Shown: positions 32,174-43,336 of the stretch, piece by piece
How the letters are laid out: each line of letters starts with the position of its first letter
How positions within the stretch are numbered: position 1 is the first letter of the stretch
Source: Hyposmocoma kahamanoa
Taxonomy: Eukaryota > Arthropoda > Insecta > Lepidoptera > Cosmopterigidae
Direction of reading: 5' to 3'
DNA: 64,000 bases
Assembly: GCF_003589595.1 (NCBI RefSeq)
Contig: NW_020653711.1
Span: 4,313,222-4,377,221, forward strand
Translations under genes and position numbers: made by a program
Notes under the pieces: model-generated
Told to the model about the DNA's origin: nothing
What the model saw: the letters and a program-made list of their open reading frames with translations, nothing else
The model's database searches: none

Positions 32174-33082
32174 GGGCGCACTATAAGTTTCCGGAACTGG
32201 CCACTTACATCAACAATATTTAAAAAGCAATTTGAAAACAAACATTTGAAATTTAGAAAAAAAAATTTAAAATGGAATGAGTTAAATACAATCAATACTA
32301 CACAAACATTTGGGTGTGAAAAAGCTGTGCTCTCGGTGGATGCCATACAATTTGACAGAGGTTCGAAAAACGGATCGCGTCACTTGGTGCAAAGCCATGC
32401 TTACCAGATTCAACGAAGGGGCGTCAAATTTGGTGTGGGACATAGTAACAGGTGACGAAATATGGATTTAAAGTTACGATTCCAAAACAAAGCAGCAATC
32501 GAGCGTATGGGTCTTTCGAGATGAGCCGAAACCAACCACAGTTGTGCGCGTGCAAAGTGCCTCTAAACGGATGATTGCTTCTTTTTTTATTAAAACTGGA
32601 CATGTGGCTAATTTTGCTTTGGAGAATCGTTGTACCGTGAATATTGATTGGTACACGACCATTTGTTTGCCGGAAGTTATTGACAAACTCCGTAAAAATA
32701 ACCGTACACGCCGTATCATCTTGCACCAAGATAATGCCAGCTCTCACACGGCCAGACAGACAAATAAATTTTTGAAGGTGAACAGCGTTGACCTTTTGAG
32801 CCATCCCGCCTACAGTCCCGACCTTGTAACTTTTATTTATTTCCAAAAATTAAGAACCATTACGCGGTCAACGATTTTCATCACCTGCAGAGGCTGTCGA
32901 AAAGTATGAAAAATATGTTTCAGAGATTGTCACGGAGGAGTGGCATAAATGTTTTCAAAATTGGTTCATTCGTATGAAAAAGTGCATTAACGCTAACGGA
33001 GAATATTTTGAGAAACAATAAATTCATTTCTGACCATTTATAGTATTTTTTCTTATTCATTCCGGAAACTTTAGGGCCCACG
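32174..33082 (+). mobile_element. Decayed mariner transposon, 909 bp, internally deleted
   Basis: Imperfect terminal inverted repeats share AAGTTTCCGGAA next to a GGGC terminus. TA dinucleotides flank both ends (32172-32173 and 33083-33084). The length is about 0.37 kb short of a full mariner; the part lost encodes the N-terminal DNA-binding domain. TIR sequence and transposase differ from the mariner at 45775, so these are two mariner families. Confidence 0.8.
32345..33021 (+). pseudogene. Mariner transposase pseudogene
   Basis: Mariner DD34D catalytic domain in pieces. In order: a KTDRVTWCKAMLTRF segment (about 32367), TGDEIWI with the first catalytic aspartate followed by an in-frame stop (about 32472), SSVWVFRDEPKP, a long open part (32544-32830) with HQDNASSHTARQ carrying the second aspartate, and HPAYSPDL. 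The PND/PTD motif with the third aspartate is lost by an indel near 32824, and the frame shifts. The C-terminus EEWHKCFQNWFIRM ... NANGEYFEKQ resumes in another frame and ends at TAA about 33021. The N-terminal helix-turn-helix region is deleted. No active enzyme is possible. Confidence 0.85.
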
Positions 33083-35029
33083 TATATACAAATTTTGCAT
33101 GCTGATTTCACATCACATTCCTCTCATATTCACGCACTGGCTTTTACCTATTCTTAAAGTAATGCATACAAATTAACACCCTTGATAGGACATTTAAAAT
33201 AAATAGAAAGTTTTGCCATATCCTGAATAATCACTCTTTATAAGATACAAGTTTGAGAAAGTAAGGTATCGATATGTCAATTGATGAGAATTGTGTCAAT
33301 TGGTTAGCCGCAGTGACTATTTTCAACTTGAAAGTAACAATTTTATTGCAATAATGTCGACGAAACCGCTTCAATCTCAAGTAAGAAACATTGTTTATAA
33401 TATTTATCAGAAAATTAGCGGTTAATTACGTGTAAACGAGTCACAATCCACGATTTGGTAGCAGAAGTCTTACATTAAACATTGAGTGAATAGACTTGAT
33501 TAGAAGACTGGAATCGTAAACTCTGAGGCCATGTGTCAGAAACAGAAAATTAAAAAAAAAACAGAAAAAAAAACAAAAAACAGAAGAAAAGAGATTTGTT
33601 ATAAACACTGGCGAATCTTCATCATTGTATATAATAGAAGAAATAGAATGTAATGACTGAATAATATTTGTTTTTTTTAAAGAATAAAAAATTTAAAAGA
33701 TCACGATATTATGCATAGACTATGGTAACCAAATGACATGTTATATTGACATATATAAATCAAATGTTATATGTATATGATGTATTCCGACGTTGAAAAC
33801 ATAGACATGTTATTATCTATGTTTAACTACTGCGTACCGTCGTAGCCCAAAAGAGATAGCATTACACAGGTATGAGCCAAACACGGGAATCGAAAATACG
33901 TAACGTCATCTTGTTATATTGAATTATTCGCATTATTTGTACTTAAATGGACAAAAATATTGACTGTGAGCACAATTAACTACTGATAAAAACGTGTTTT
34001 TGCAGCATTTAAGGGATGCGGCATAAGAAAAAGTAGTTTAATACATAGTTATTTAACACGTTTGTACTGACACTGTTTCTTGTTACATCTTGTGTTATAC
34101 CATGTTTTAATCAAATAAACGTATTATTAATATTATATCTGTTTTTATGATAATATTATTTTTTATGATTATATCGATAATATTACTGCTATTAGGTACA
34201 TAAGTAAATTTACTTATTTCAAAAATGAAAAGGAAATGTTAAAGATTCACCTAAATCAAAATCACTGATATTAATTCTATACCACTGCATAAACACAAAA
34301 CAGCTTACACTATTTGGAAACCTTTAAAAAATTTCTTTCTAATATCAATCTTGAGATTGGAAATGCGTAGAGATCTCCAGATTATATTGCAAAATTTTTC
34401 TCTTTATTTTAATATATCCTCAAATTACATTTTTTCTGTGCAAATTCACTTTTCGTAACAATTTAGCATTTGTAAATGCAAAATAATAAATTCAAATTCT
34501 CATATGACATTCCTGGATATTCCCATGTGACGTAAAACATTCCCAAATGGAATATTGATATATTATTTAAACATTGTAAACATACCTTGATTACAGTAAA
34601 CTATACAAATTACACACATAAAAATAGTTTCAACATTCAAGCTATATATTCGTTTATCGATATTGACTTATCGATGATTGCGGTACAACATTAAAGGAAT
34701 CCGCCATTTGTGGTGTACAATTTTGGTTTATACGTTTATTCCGCAGATAGGGCAGCTCCTTGCCTTTATTTTTTCCATCCTTTAAGATTAAATGTTATTC
34801 TACACATCGTAAAGTGCCATTACATTCTGGTACATATTATACATAGTAACAATAAGTATGAATCTAAACTATGAGAGTGTTTGCGTGTGTGCTGGTTAAT
34901 GTGTGCGTAAGTCACGCATGTGCACATTTATGTGTGCGAGTTTGCGCGTGTACACAAACACATACATGTGTTTTTGGCGAGAAGAATGAGTGCGAGTCCA
35001 CCTGTTCATAAATATTGCCTTCAATATTA
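33083..35029. other. Unassigned AT-rich intron sequence
   Basis: Includes an A-rich low-complexity run (33545-33595) and a TG/CA-rich patch (34875-34970). No gene or clear repeat boundary. Confidence 0.4.
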
Positions 35030-35130
35030 TGTTTTTTTTGTTTTATTATTATTATTTTTTTCTTTATTATTATTGTATTTATTTTAAACTCTATTATTAT
35101 TGTATTTATTATTATTATTATTGTTATTAT
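35030..35130. repeat. (TTA)n-rich microsatellite
   Basis: Interrupted TTATTATTA runs. A 68-codon open frame over this tract is an artefact of the repeat. Confidence 0.9.
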
Positions 35131-36001
35131 TTATAATTGTCATTTTAGACTCTCGCCTTACCCATGGCGGAAAAGACAAATTATTACTATTATTACTGTT
35201 GTTGCTAATTATTGTAAGTAATTGGATTATCCGTTGTATTAGAATAAATATATAAAAAAAAAATTGTGTAGCAAGATTTCCTCTTTTGGTCCTATCCTAT
35301 GATATAATCTTGTCGATTGTTGGATAATTCTAGTAAGCTGCCCGGCCGCTAGGCGTTTCATAGTTTGATATTCATTAAAATATTATTGTATAAAAAACCC
35401 CATTTTTTTTATAAAGCATTAATCTTCAGCTCTTAAATTAATTAAATAATTTATCAGGTAGTTGACAAGCTAAAACCCCAAACATCCACCGAATGTCATT
35501 GAGATTGATTGATTTGTTAAAACAAGATTTAAACTTCGTTTGTTCAGAGCACCCTACTCGCGGGAATCTCCTTTTAAAGGGTATTAGTTAATACTTTAGA
35601 GTTATCCATTACGAGTTTAATGACAATGATATATTCAGAATACATAAAATAACTGACATCCTAATGACATTTGATTAAGGTCCACTCGTACATTGCCGCG
35701 GAAGTGATGGCAGAGAACCTTTACAACGTAATTGTACATGGCATTATTAACTTTATGTCATTGTGTAACGTACAAACTAGATTTGACAGGGTGGGTGTGG
35801 AAATTACCGAGATTGCGCGAGAATTCTCCGAAAGACGCGCGACCGGTTTTAAAGCGTGAAACACACTGACAGCGGGTGCGGATCGGGCGCGTGTCGGGTC
35901 GAGTGCACTGCGGGTGTAATTCCGTGAATTGCTATGGGTGACAACACACCACCAAGGAGGTGATTTGGTAGTCGACTCAGTATCCGTTAGTCGCGCAAGC
36001 G
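35131..36001. other. Unassigned, CpG-richer at 35790-35935
   Basis: A 62-codon plus-strand frame (35671-35859) has no recognisable domain. The following 80 bp are CG-rich (GGGCGCGTGTCGGGTCGAG). No splice evidence. Confidence 0.35.
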
Positions 36002-36475
36002 AGCATGCCTACAGGTCCGGTACCCATCTGAAAAATAAGAAGAGTGCTGTACGTGCACTCGGGGCGGCTCACCTTAGGCACTAGCCTTACAGAGAACCGG
36101 ATCTGGGGTTCTGACCTGGGGTTAGGACCAGACTTAGATAGTCCCTGTGCGGGTTCGCTCGCATAGGTCATAGTGCCCTTCCCGCATAACCGAGAGGTTG
36201 ATAGGGAGGGGCACTATAAACAAAACTTAAGTAGAAAGATACGGGACTGTCCTGGCTGACTGTGCCTACAGCTCCGGTACCGCTCTAGAAAATAGGGAGG
36301 GTACTGTACGTGCACTCGGGCGGCTCACCGAAGGCACTAAGCCTTCTGAAAACCGGATGACGTCCGCGCAAACAGGCTGACCTGGGGTCAGGACCTGACT
36401 TGGTAGATCCCTGTGCACACTTGAACAAAGCTTAAGTAGAAAAGATATGATGGGAGCTATCCTGGCAGCAGCATT
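36002..36475. repeat. Two tandem family H units
   Basis: Unit 1 about 36002-36258 and unit 2 about 36259-36475, in direct order. Each starts with a GCCTACAGGTCCGGTACC / GCCTACAGCTCCGGTACC block and ends AACTTAAGTAGAAAGATA-like. The joint sequence shows that units follow each other head to tail. Single units occur at 59735-59970 and inside 4815-5605. Confidence 0.8.
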
Positions 36476-36505
36476 AAATAAAAGCTTACTATATTTTGGT
36501 GGTGG

Positions 36506-36560
36506 TGTGACGGGCTGATATCCGCAACTCGACGTCCAGGCGCCTATTTTGCCTGTGGTT
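36506..36560 (-). repeat. LTR terminal fragment
   Basis: TGTGACGGGCTGATATCCGC and CAGGCGCCTATTTTGC match, inverted, the right end of the probable LTR at 14300-14787. Confidence 0.55.
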
Positions 36561-36750
36561 ACTATATTATTTTAGTGTCACATAGTATAGTCATCGGATT
36601 TACATAGTATAACCACCAAATGTGTAGAAGTAATATAAATATTAATTTTATAACTAAAATCCTTTTTTTTACGTCGGGAAATCCTCATGGATACCCTCTG
36701 TCCTGAGAAACAAAGGATTATGTCGGACTCGTAAAGACTTTCAGTCAGTA

Positions 36751-36814
36751 CGAAAACGACGAGGCGAAACACAGTCAGGTTAAAACCTGACTGTGTTTCG
36801 CCTCGTCGTTTTCG
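36751..36814. repeat. Perfect 31-bp hairpin with 2-base loop
   Basis: The left arm 36751-36781 (CGAAAACGACGAGGCGAAAC...) is the exact reverse complement of 36784-36814; the loop is AA. It is not AT-rich, so chance is very unlikely. Confidence 0.97.
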
Positions 36815-37161
36815 AGATAGGAACGCGAGGAATGCAACTGCACACTACTGCGAAATGACTGAAATGTCTACCCTAACTGGAAAAAGAGCTGATGATCTAT
36901 AAAGCTTAGCAGATGTTCTTCAAACATAGCTAAGAACTATCCCGATTAAATCGCCTTTTAAAGAAACAAAAGACTGCTATGTCACAGAAAAGCAATAAGA
37001 CGCCACTACATGCATAGATAGGTGACCAGCCAGGCGATTCAGAACCTTACGATAACTCAGTTGTCGACCGATTTCTTTTCATTTTTATTCACAACACCCG
37101 AATCGAACGTCAAACCGTCGTATTCGAAACCGAACCGAAATGACGTCCACCCGTACGATTA

Positions 37162-38564
37162 AGGCCCATTTAGATGGGGAGAGTTTCTCGCACGCTTCAA
37201 GACGAAAACTCGTAGGCGATTCTCGTAAGCAATAATCGCCATAAGATTATCGTATCATAATGTTTACATTCAGGCAAGAACTAAAATCTCGCCTACGATT
37301 ATGTCATACGAGACTCGTTAGCAACTTAATCGCCTCCTCGACTGTTTACACGGAGAAATATGTAGTAAGGAGATTCTAGCTTACGAGTTTTCGATTTGTC
37401 TAAACACGATCTCGTATGACATTTTTTCAAGTTCATACGATTATCGTACAAATCGGTTCGAACCGTTTTGAGTGCGAGAATTGCCATTCGAGTTCAGTGA
37501 TTACTGCGGTATTGACTATGGATATATCGAAATGACGCAAAAATCATTCAAATTTGGAACTGCTGATAATATTAAGTTCATTGCACCGTATAGAAATATA
37601 ATTTTGATTTATCATTTTTTTTAAATTATATAACTACTGACACAAACAAAACTGACAATTATGATAAATTTATAGGGCGAGTGAGTGCGTGTGTGAGTGC
37701 GTGAGTGACTGAATGAGTGAGTGAGTGCGTGCGTGCGTGCGTGCGCGCGGGCGTGCGTGCGTGCGTGAGTGAGTGGTGAGTGAGTGAGTGATGAGTGAGT
37801 GAGTGAGTGAGGGGTGAGTGAGTCAGTGAGTGGTGAGTGAGTGAGTGGTGAGTGAGTGGCTGAGTGAGTGAGTGTGTGAGTGGTTAGTGAGTGAGTTGTG
37901 AGTGGGTGAGTGAGTGAGTGAGTGAGTGAGTGAGTGAGTGAGTGAGTGCGTGAGTGAGTGAGTGAGTGAGTGAGTGAGTGAGTAGGGAGTGAGTAGGGAG
38001 TGAGTGGGGAGTTAGTGAGGAGTGTTTATTGAAAAGTACATTTACTTGAAAAGTCGTGTCGGCCATTTTGGATTTAGAAATAAATGCTATGTTCGTAATG
38101 AGCACCCCCAAATACCTCAAAAACGATACCCAACTTGCCATTATTTGAAAAGTGCGGGCACGACTTTTCATCCTGGATTTAGAAAGGAGTGCCATATTCG
38201 TTACGAGAGCACCCTAAATACTATATTGCCCACGCTATATTCGACCACAGAGGCACTCACTCACTCACCGTTATTTGAAATTTTTTTTTCGCTCTTGTTC
38301 CATTAATTCTTATCTTAGAAAAGCAGTGATAATCAAAACACCCTCGCGCGCTGCACTCGTGGTAGAAACGGCTGGCACAGAAACTCGAAATACGATTTTT
38401 GCTTTCGAGTTCTGTTTACACGGAGACGTTATATTGAAAGGCGAGGAGATTATCGCTCACGTGGACGGTCGATAATCGCAAATGTTTAGACGAGGAAAGT
38501 TTTTTTATATTCTTTCGATAATCGTATCTTCGAGACGAGAAACTCTCTCCATCTAAATGGGCCT
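37162..38564. mobile_element. TTA-flanked inverted-repeat element (PIF/Harbinger-like, non-autonomous) inserted in family E
   Basis: Terminal inverted repeats of 29 bp with one mismatch, beginning AGGCCCATTTAGATGG and ending GAGAGTTTCTCG. The 3-bp target duplication is TTA (37159-37161 and 38565-38567). The other family E copy has a single TTA at the same place (58340-58342), so the empty site is known. A TWA-type 3-bp duplication is the hallmark of PIF/Harbinger. The 1,403-bp interior has no transposase and contains a GTGA tetranucleotide array. Two similar GAAAAGT-GTC-GG segments (38040-38180) repeat within it. Confidence 0.88.
37680..38024. repeat. (GTGA)n microsatellite, about 345 bp
   Basis: Long tetranucleotide array with GTGC, GGGGTGA and TAGGGAGTGA variants, inside the TTA-flanked element. 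Confidence 0.95.
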
Positions 38565-38970
38565 TTACTGGAACTTCTCGACCGGCAAAGGCTACAAACG
38601 TTATTCTACACAGTTATCGAATGAAAGTTACCGAACGTCCTATTGTTTACAAAGCAAGAATGTAATATGGATCTCTTATTATTTTAAATATAGTCCGGAT
38701 TTTGTTTAATTTTATTAATTTATTTTAATGTAAGACTAACGCATTCCTATATTTTAGGCCCTTGAAGTCTTAAAAATGTATATAAAGGGATTTTAATTTT
38801 TCTTATGATCTATTTCACCGACTAACTCCGTAAACGCTGTTCGAGTACAATATCGTATCCGAATCAGAATCGAACGTTAACTCGAATGTTCTGGATACGA
38901 TTCGAGAACGATATCCAATCGTACGACTCGGTTAAAATATCGAAGAGTTCTGAATCGAGGTCCAGTTCAA

Positions 38971-39904
38971 GGTATAAACCGTTGACGTATAAGGAATGAT
39001 AAAGCAAATAGGAAAAGACAATTGAAGGACAGACATAATGATTGGCATGTATACGGACAATCACCAGGTCTCAAACTGGGTAATGTCTATATGACTATAA
39101 GTGCCAGCGCAACGAAATTCACTCACTATTACTTTATTTTAAAAAATGACGTCACGACACTTAGCTCTATAGGAGCGAGGGTGACCATCACGCACGTTAT
39201 ATAGACAACAAAATAGGTTGTCTACTTTCACGAGTTTTGTCTATTGAGACAGTGTTAATATAGAAGATAAATATAGATATTGTAATTAACGCGGTCAATA
39301 GCAATGCTCATAAATTAAAAGACAGAAAGAAGAATTAAGAGCTTATATTGATAAAATATTATGTACGTGACCGACTTTATATGAAAATATATATGTATAC
39401 GGGCTGTTAAAAATTATGTCTTAATTTATTGAATTTGATGATCATGGGTGAATTTACAGATAACACTGAGCAGTTCTGCCTATTCAAAACACTGACTGCG
39501 TTTTTCTTTTAAATGAGTATTTCCAAATTCAGCAAACGCCAATGCTCGATACGTTGCGTATCGATGGTCGGTTCTTAAACCTGTGTAATTGCCAGGAAAT
39601 GGATAAAATAAAAGTTTCAGAATTACTTTTGTTGACACCCTATATATTACACACTTTGATAATACTTATCAAAACAATGTATAAAACATATCTGTTAATA
39701 TTATTACTTAAGAATGTACCTAATTATTACATAATCTCGGCCATAAGGTGATGTGAGACGATAATAAAAAAACTGGCACTAATAACGCATGAACCACAGA
39801 AAAGTCTGGTAATAAAGAACCTATTCCAAAGTGAGAACAATGTAACTCAGGAACTGGCTAACCTCTGCTTATTAACCGCAGACCTTAAAACCTTTACACC
39901 TTGC
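38971..39904. other. Unassigned AT-rich intron sequence
   Basis: The segment 39395-39660 has weakly inverted ends (TACGGGCTGTTAAAAATTATG versus TTTTGTTGACACCCTATATA); too diverged to call an element. Confidence 0.35.
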
Positions 39905-40108
39905 CTAAACTATAACAGTTTTAGTGCCACTCAGAGCTGACTTGAAATCGCAAAGATCGGGGGGACACTGACACTGCGCCGACGCCCGTCACCATGACAC
40001 ATAGGTTGACATGTCCTACAGTTTCACCAGCACTGTTTAAAACCGGAACGCAGTAATGCTCACATTATAACTTGATGGTAAAAATCGGTACGGTGGCATT
40101 ATTTATTG
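39905..40108 (-). repeat. Family C retroposon, minus, 3'-end missing
   Basis: CTATAACAGTTTTAGTGCCA, GGGGGGACACTGACACTGCG, AAAACCGGAACGCAGTAATG and TGGTAAAAATCGGTACGGTG in family order. Confidence 0.8.
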
Positions 40109-40737
40109 ACTAGTCGTGAGGATTTTTATGTCACCCGATTCTTCAATTTCTGAAAAGTCGATTTGTTTTAATGTAAGTGGATGAACAACACGAACAGTCA
40201 TTACCATGGCAGCCCCTGTAGAATAGTTTATTTTAAAAGTTGTTCCATATTATAGCAACTAGATTTCTCGAACTTTCCAATTTATAAATTGAGTCATTAA
40301 TTTATTGTTTTATAAAAAAGATTAAATAAGCATTAAAAACCGCACGACATTACATAAGTATTTTAAAATAACAACCAATTTACACAAGTCTTGTCAAATT
40401 TAGTTTTCCTATAGCAATTAGTGATGTCCAGTGGCATCTTACATCGGCCACCAATTTGCTGTGGTTGTGTGTACGTCATTGGAAGTAAACTGCGTCAATT
40501 TAATCAAATTTCGATAAATTGACATTTTCGGATTACAATATTTAGATATTATAAATATATAATAGAAAAGTCTTGGTATACACAGCTAATAGGCACGCAC
40601 CCAGTAATGGAGACAAAAAAAAATTAAAAGCTAAAATACGGTACAACTGAGGTGTAGAGAACTTCATTTTGTCATATTGACAAAATTATATCAAGAAAAT
40701 GCATTATGTTTAAAAAATGTACCACTCGTTCATTTTT
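40109..40737. other. Unassigned AT-rich sequence
   Basis: Nothing recognised. Confidence 0.35.
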
Positions 40738-41035
40738 AACTGACTTTAAAAAAGGAGTAGGTTCTTAATTCGACTCTTTTTGTGTGTGTGTGTGTGTGTT
40801 TATTATACGCGCTTATTTCGACATTTGTGACCCGATTGCAAAGATTTTGTTTTTGTTGGAAAGGGGGTACTTTGGTAGTGGTCCTATTCAAATTTGAAGA
40901 AAATATTTCACTTCGAAGGGTGGCAAATTAGGTGATGAATCCGTTTTATTGGATTTCACCCACTTTCCGTTAAGCGATTTCAATAAAAGTTGTCAAATAG
41001 ACGTAATTCCAAAAAATTTGGCGTCAGTTTTTTTT
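40738..41035 (+). repeat. Family D repeat, plus, most complete copy
   Basis: From AACTGACTTTAAAAAAGGAG through a (GT)n run (40781-40799), GTGACCCGATTGCAAAGATT, GGAAAGGGGGTACTTTGGTA, GAAGGGTGGCAAATTAGGTG and CACTTTCCGTTAAGCGATTT to the terminal GTCAGTTTTTTTTTATAAA. About 300 bp. The other copies are truncated versions. Confidence 0.88.
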
Positions 41036-41871
41036 TATAAATATATTATTTATAGACATTTTTAAGCAAATATAGATTCATCGCATTTTCTTAAGTCCCG
41101 CAGAGAAAATACTTCTATACCTACAACGTTAAATCTATTTTTAATACAGTTGCTCAAAACGTGGCATTTTCGTACTACCTTCGTGCCGAAAGTTGGATTT
41201 TTCGCACTAGTGCTTTTTACTTTCCATTTTTTTAAATTGACTATTGTTTCAAATCTTAAACATAGAATTAAAGAGGTTGTCCATTTCCATCCATTTCAAA
41301 CAAAACGTAAACAAAATTGTTTGGTTAAAATTCTAAAGCAATCACTCAATAAATTGAATAAATAACACTTTCACGTATATTTCGAAGATTTTGACTTGAT
41401 TTCTCATCACTTTTTTCAACAATACTCATTTGAATAGCACAGTAAAATTGTTTTGAATAGCACAGTAAAATTGTATTTGAAAAATAGTAGTTAACTACTA
41501 TGACTTGTCTGTGGTTGCATAGTGCTGTACGAAAAAAAAAACATTCGGTTCATTCAATTAAAGTTTTTGTAATCGATTAGTAAATCGAAAATTTCAATCA
41601 CAATTGAACGAGTATTTATGTGTGAGGGTTTGAAGGAGGATTTAAAATTAAGTTTTCGGACATTTTAAATATGCTTTTATAGGTTATGTAAGGAAAACTG
41701 CTTGTATGGCTGAATTAAACATAATTAATCGATTTGTAGTTGGTATTACAATTGACCGTCACTAAACCGTCTATCGTTGGGTCAGTGACTTGTTTGTTTA
41801 CTTTTTGCTTAAAATGCATTGAAACGAAATATATTCACATCCCTATTGACAAGTGTCAAAAAGTGCCTCAT
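41036..41871. other. Unassigned; small tandem duplication at 41430-41475
   Basis: TTTGAATAGCACAGTAAAAT is present twice in tandem (about 22-23 bp period). Otherwise AT-rich without features. Confidence 0.45.
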
Positions 41872-42147
41872 AGGCTCAACTCACACTGGCGCAGAGTCGA
41901 AGCGTCGCGACGCGACATGTTTTTCGCCTATAGTATATTCATCTATTTTCCCATTATTAAGGTACGAATTTGTGTTATGCAAATATGGAGTCGCGCGTTA
42001 CTTGGGCACAGTGAGGCGTCCGACGCCGACCACACTGTGATCCGGGCAGACTAATGCGAGTGTCGTCGCGCGTCGCCAGGCGTTGTAGTTGAAAAATACA
42101 ACGCGATGCGACGACGGTACGATTCTGCGCCACTATGAGTTGAGCCT
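41872..42147. mobile_element. MITE, about 276 bp, with 29-bp inverted repeats
   Basis: Left end AGGCTCAACTCACACTGGCG and right end (reverse complemented) AGGCTCAACTCATAGTGGCG, continuing CAGA-TCG in both. GC-rich subterminal GTCGCGACGCGAC-type sequence on both sides. The flanks (ATA/TTA) do not give a clean target duplication. Confidence 0.75.
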
Positions 42148-42566
42148 TATTTTGTGACGATTATAATTCGACTTCAATATTTGGCATATCGTCATTGACT
42201 TCACAAATAAAATATCGTACGAAAAGAAATTCAATCATTTTAAATGAGTGACGAAAAGTTTTTTTTTATTCTAATGTAAGTGTGCATTTGACCAAAAGTA
42301 TCTAAATTTTGAAGTTAAGATTTGCAGTTCATAATTTCGAAGTAACAAATTACAGTATTTAAACCTTCATAATATGACATGACACTTGAGATTTAAAATC
42401 AACTCTATGCCTTTTGATATACGAACGATGTTCATGTCCTCTTGTGTACAATAATAAAGATTTGTGTCATTATATAAATATTAAGAAACTATTTGCCATA
42501 CTATATTAAATACTTATAGGGAAAAAGCGTTTATCCTCAATTAGTACGATATTGTGTACATAACTA
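42148..42566. other. Unassigned AT-rich sequence
   Basis: Nothing recognised. Confidence 0.35.
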
Positions 42567-43336
42567 CAGTCATGGACATATTAAAAAGAACGCTAAAAAT
42601 AGGTGCAATTATGATATGAACCACTGGCCATATATACGAGACGTTTAATTTGAAAAAAGAATGGCTTCAATTGTCTCTTATTTCGGTTCAAAATTCTTTT
42701 TCATCACACTCACACACGTCATGACGTGCGGGCAAAGTCGACCATAATGTCCTAAATTATGCACACGGGCTTTTTCATTACATTATCGCCCTATGGATTT
42801 TTTAACGCAAGATTAAACAAAAAGATTTTATGTTTGAAAAATCTCAACGTATATTTCACATAAACTTGATGCATAAAAAAACAAACATTTGCAATTTAAC
42901 TATCATCGTCATCATTCAGCCATACGATGCTCACTGCTTAGGCCCCCCCAACGATCTCCACGACGAATTTAACGATATTTTACTAAATTTATTTTGTGAA
43001 TCAAATTCTGCAGTATTTTTAGAATTGGGAAATTATTTATTTTAGATTTAATACCTACGTTGTGGCCGATTACGTACGTGCCTTATATAACATTTTAGTT
43101 CGAGTTGTCTATGAAAAAATAGTTGACAATCCGTTTAAAAAAAACTGCTTTTTGCAAAATTCGTACATATTGTGTTGTGACGCCATGATTATTCATACAA
43201 TAAATACATTAATGTTGTATCTATTTCCGCCCTAATTTACCGCCCCCTATACACAATGTACTATTATTTATGGCCAGTGATTCAATTGTTATCATAATTC
43301 GAACTTTTTTAGCGTTCCTTTAAAAATGTCCATGAG
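42567..43336. mobile_element. Tc1/mariner-like non-autonomous element, 770 bp
   Basis: Long imperfect inverted repeats of about 75-80 bp. Left begins CAGTCATGGACATATTAAAA and has AAGAACGCTAAAAA, AATTATGAT and CACTGGCCATA; the right end carries the reverse complements in mirror order (TTTTTTAGCGTTCCTTTAAA, AAATGTCCATGAG). TA flanks both ends (42565-42566, 43337-43338). The interior has no transposase and contains a nested RTE-type tail fragment at 42898-42975. Confidence 0.78.
42898..42975 (+). repeat. RTE-type retroposon tail fragment
   Basis: ATCATCGTCATCATTCAGCC, ACTGCTTAGGCCCCCCCAAC and GATCTCCACGACG match the common CATCATCATT ... CTGCTGAACATAGGCCTCCC end shared with 47385-47465. Confidence 0.6.

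Larger units (their letters stand above)
37040..38970 (+). mobile_element. Family E repeat, split by a younger insertion
   Basis: Left half 37040-37161 and right half 38565-38970 together align end to end with the uninterrupted copy at 58195-58765. Left end GGCGATTCAGAACCTTACG, right end GTTCTGAATCGAGGTCC: the ends are inverted relative to each other (CGATTCAGAAC), suggesting a DNA-transposon or MITE origin. No coding capacity. Confidence 0.85.

Noticed and set aside
7583..38024. CRISPR array or telomeric TTAGG repeat
   Set aside because: The tandem repeats seen are microsatellites (TA, TTA, GTGA) or transposon-internal duplications, without spacers; no TTAGG array exists in the window.
37884..38195. 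103-codon minus-strand frame rich in THSLTHSL
   Set aside because: Translation of the GTGA microsatellite, not a protein repeat.
39395..39660. Possible small transposon with inverted ends
   Set aside because: End similarity is too weak and no target duplication could be paired.
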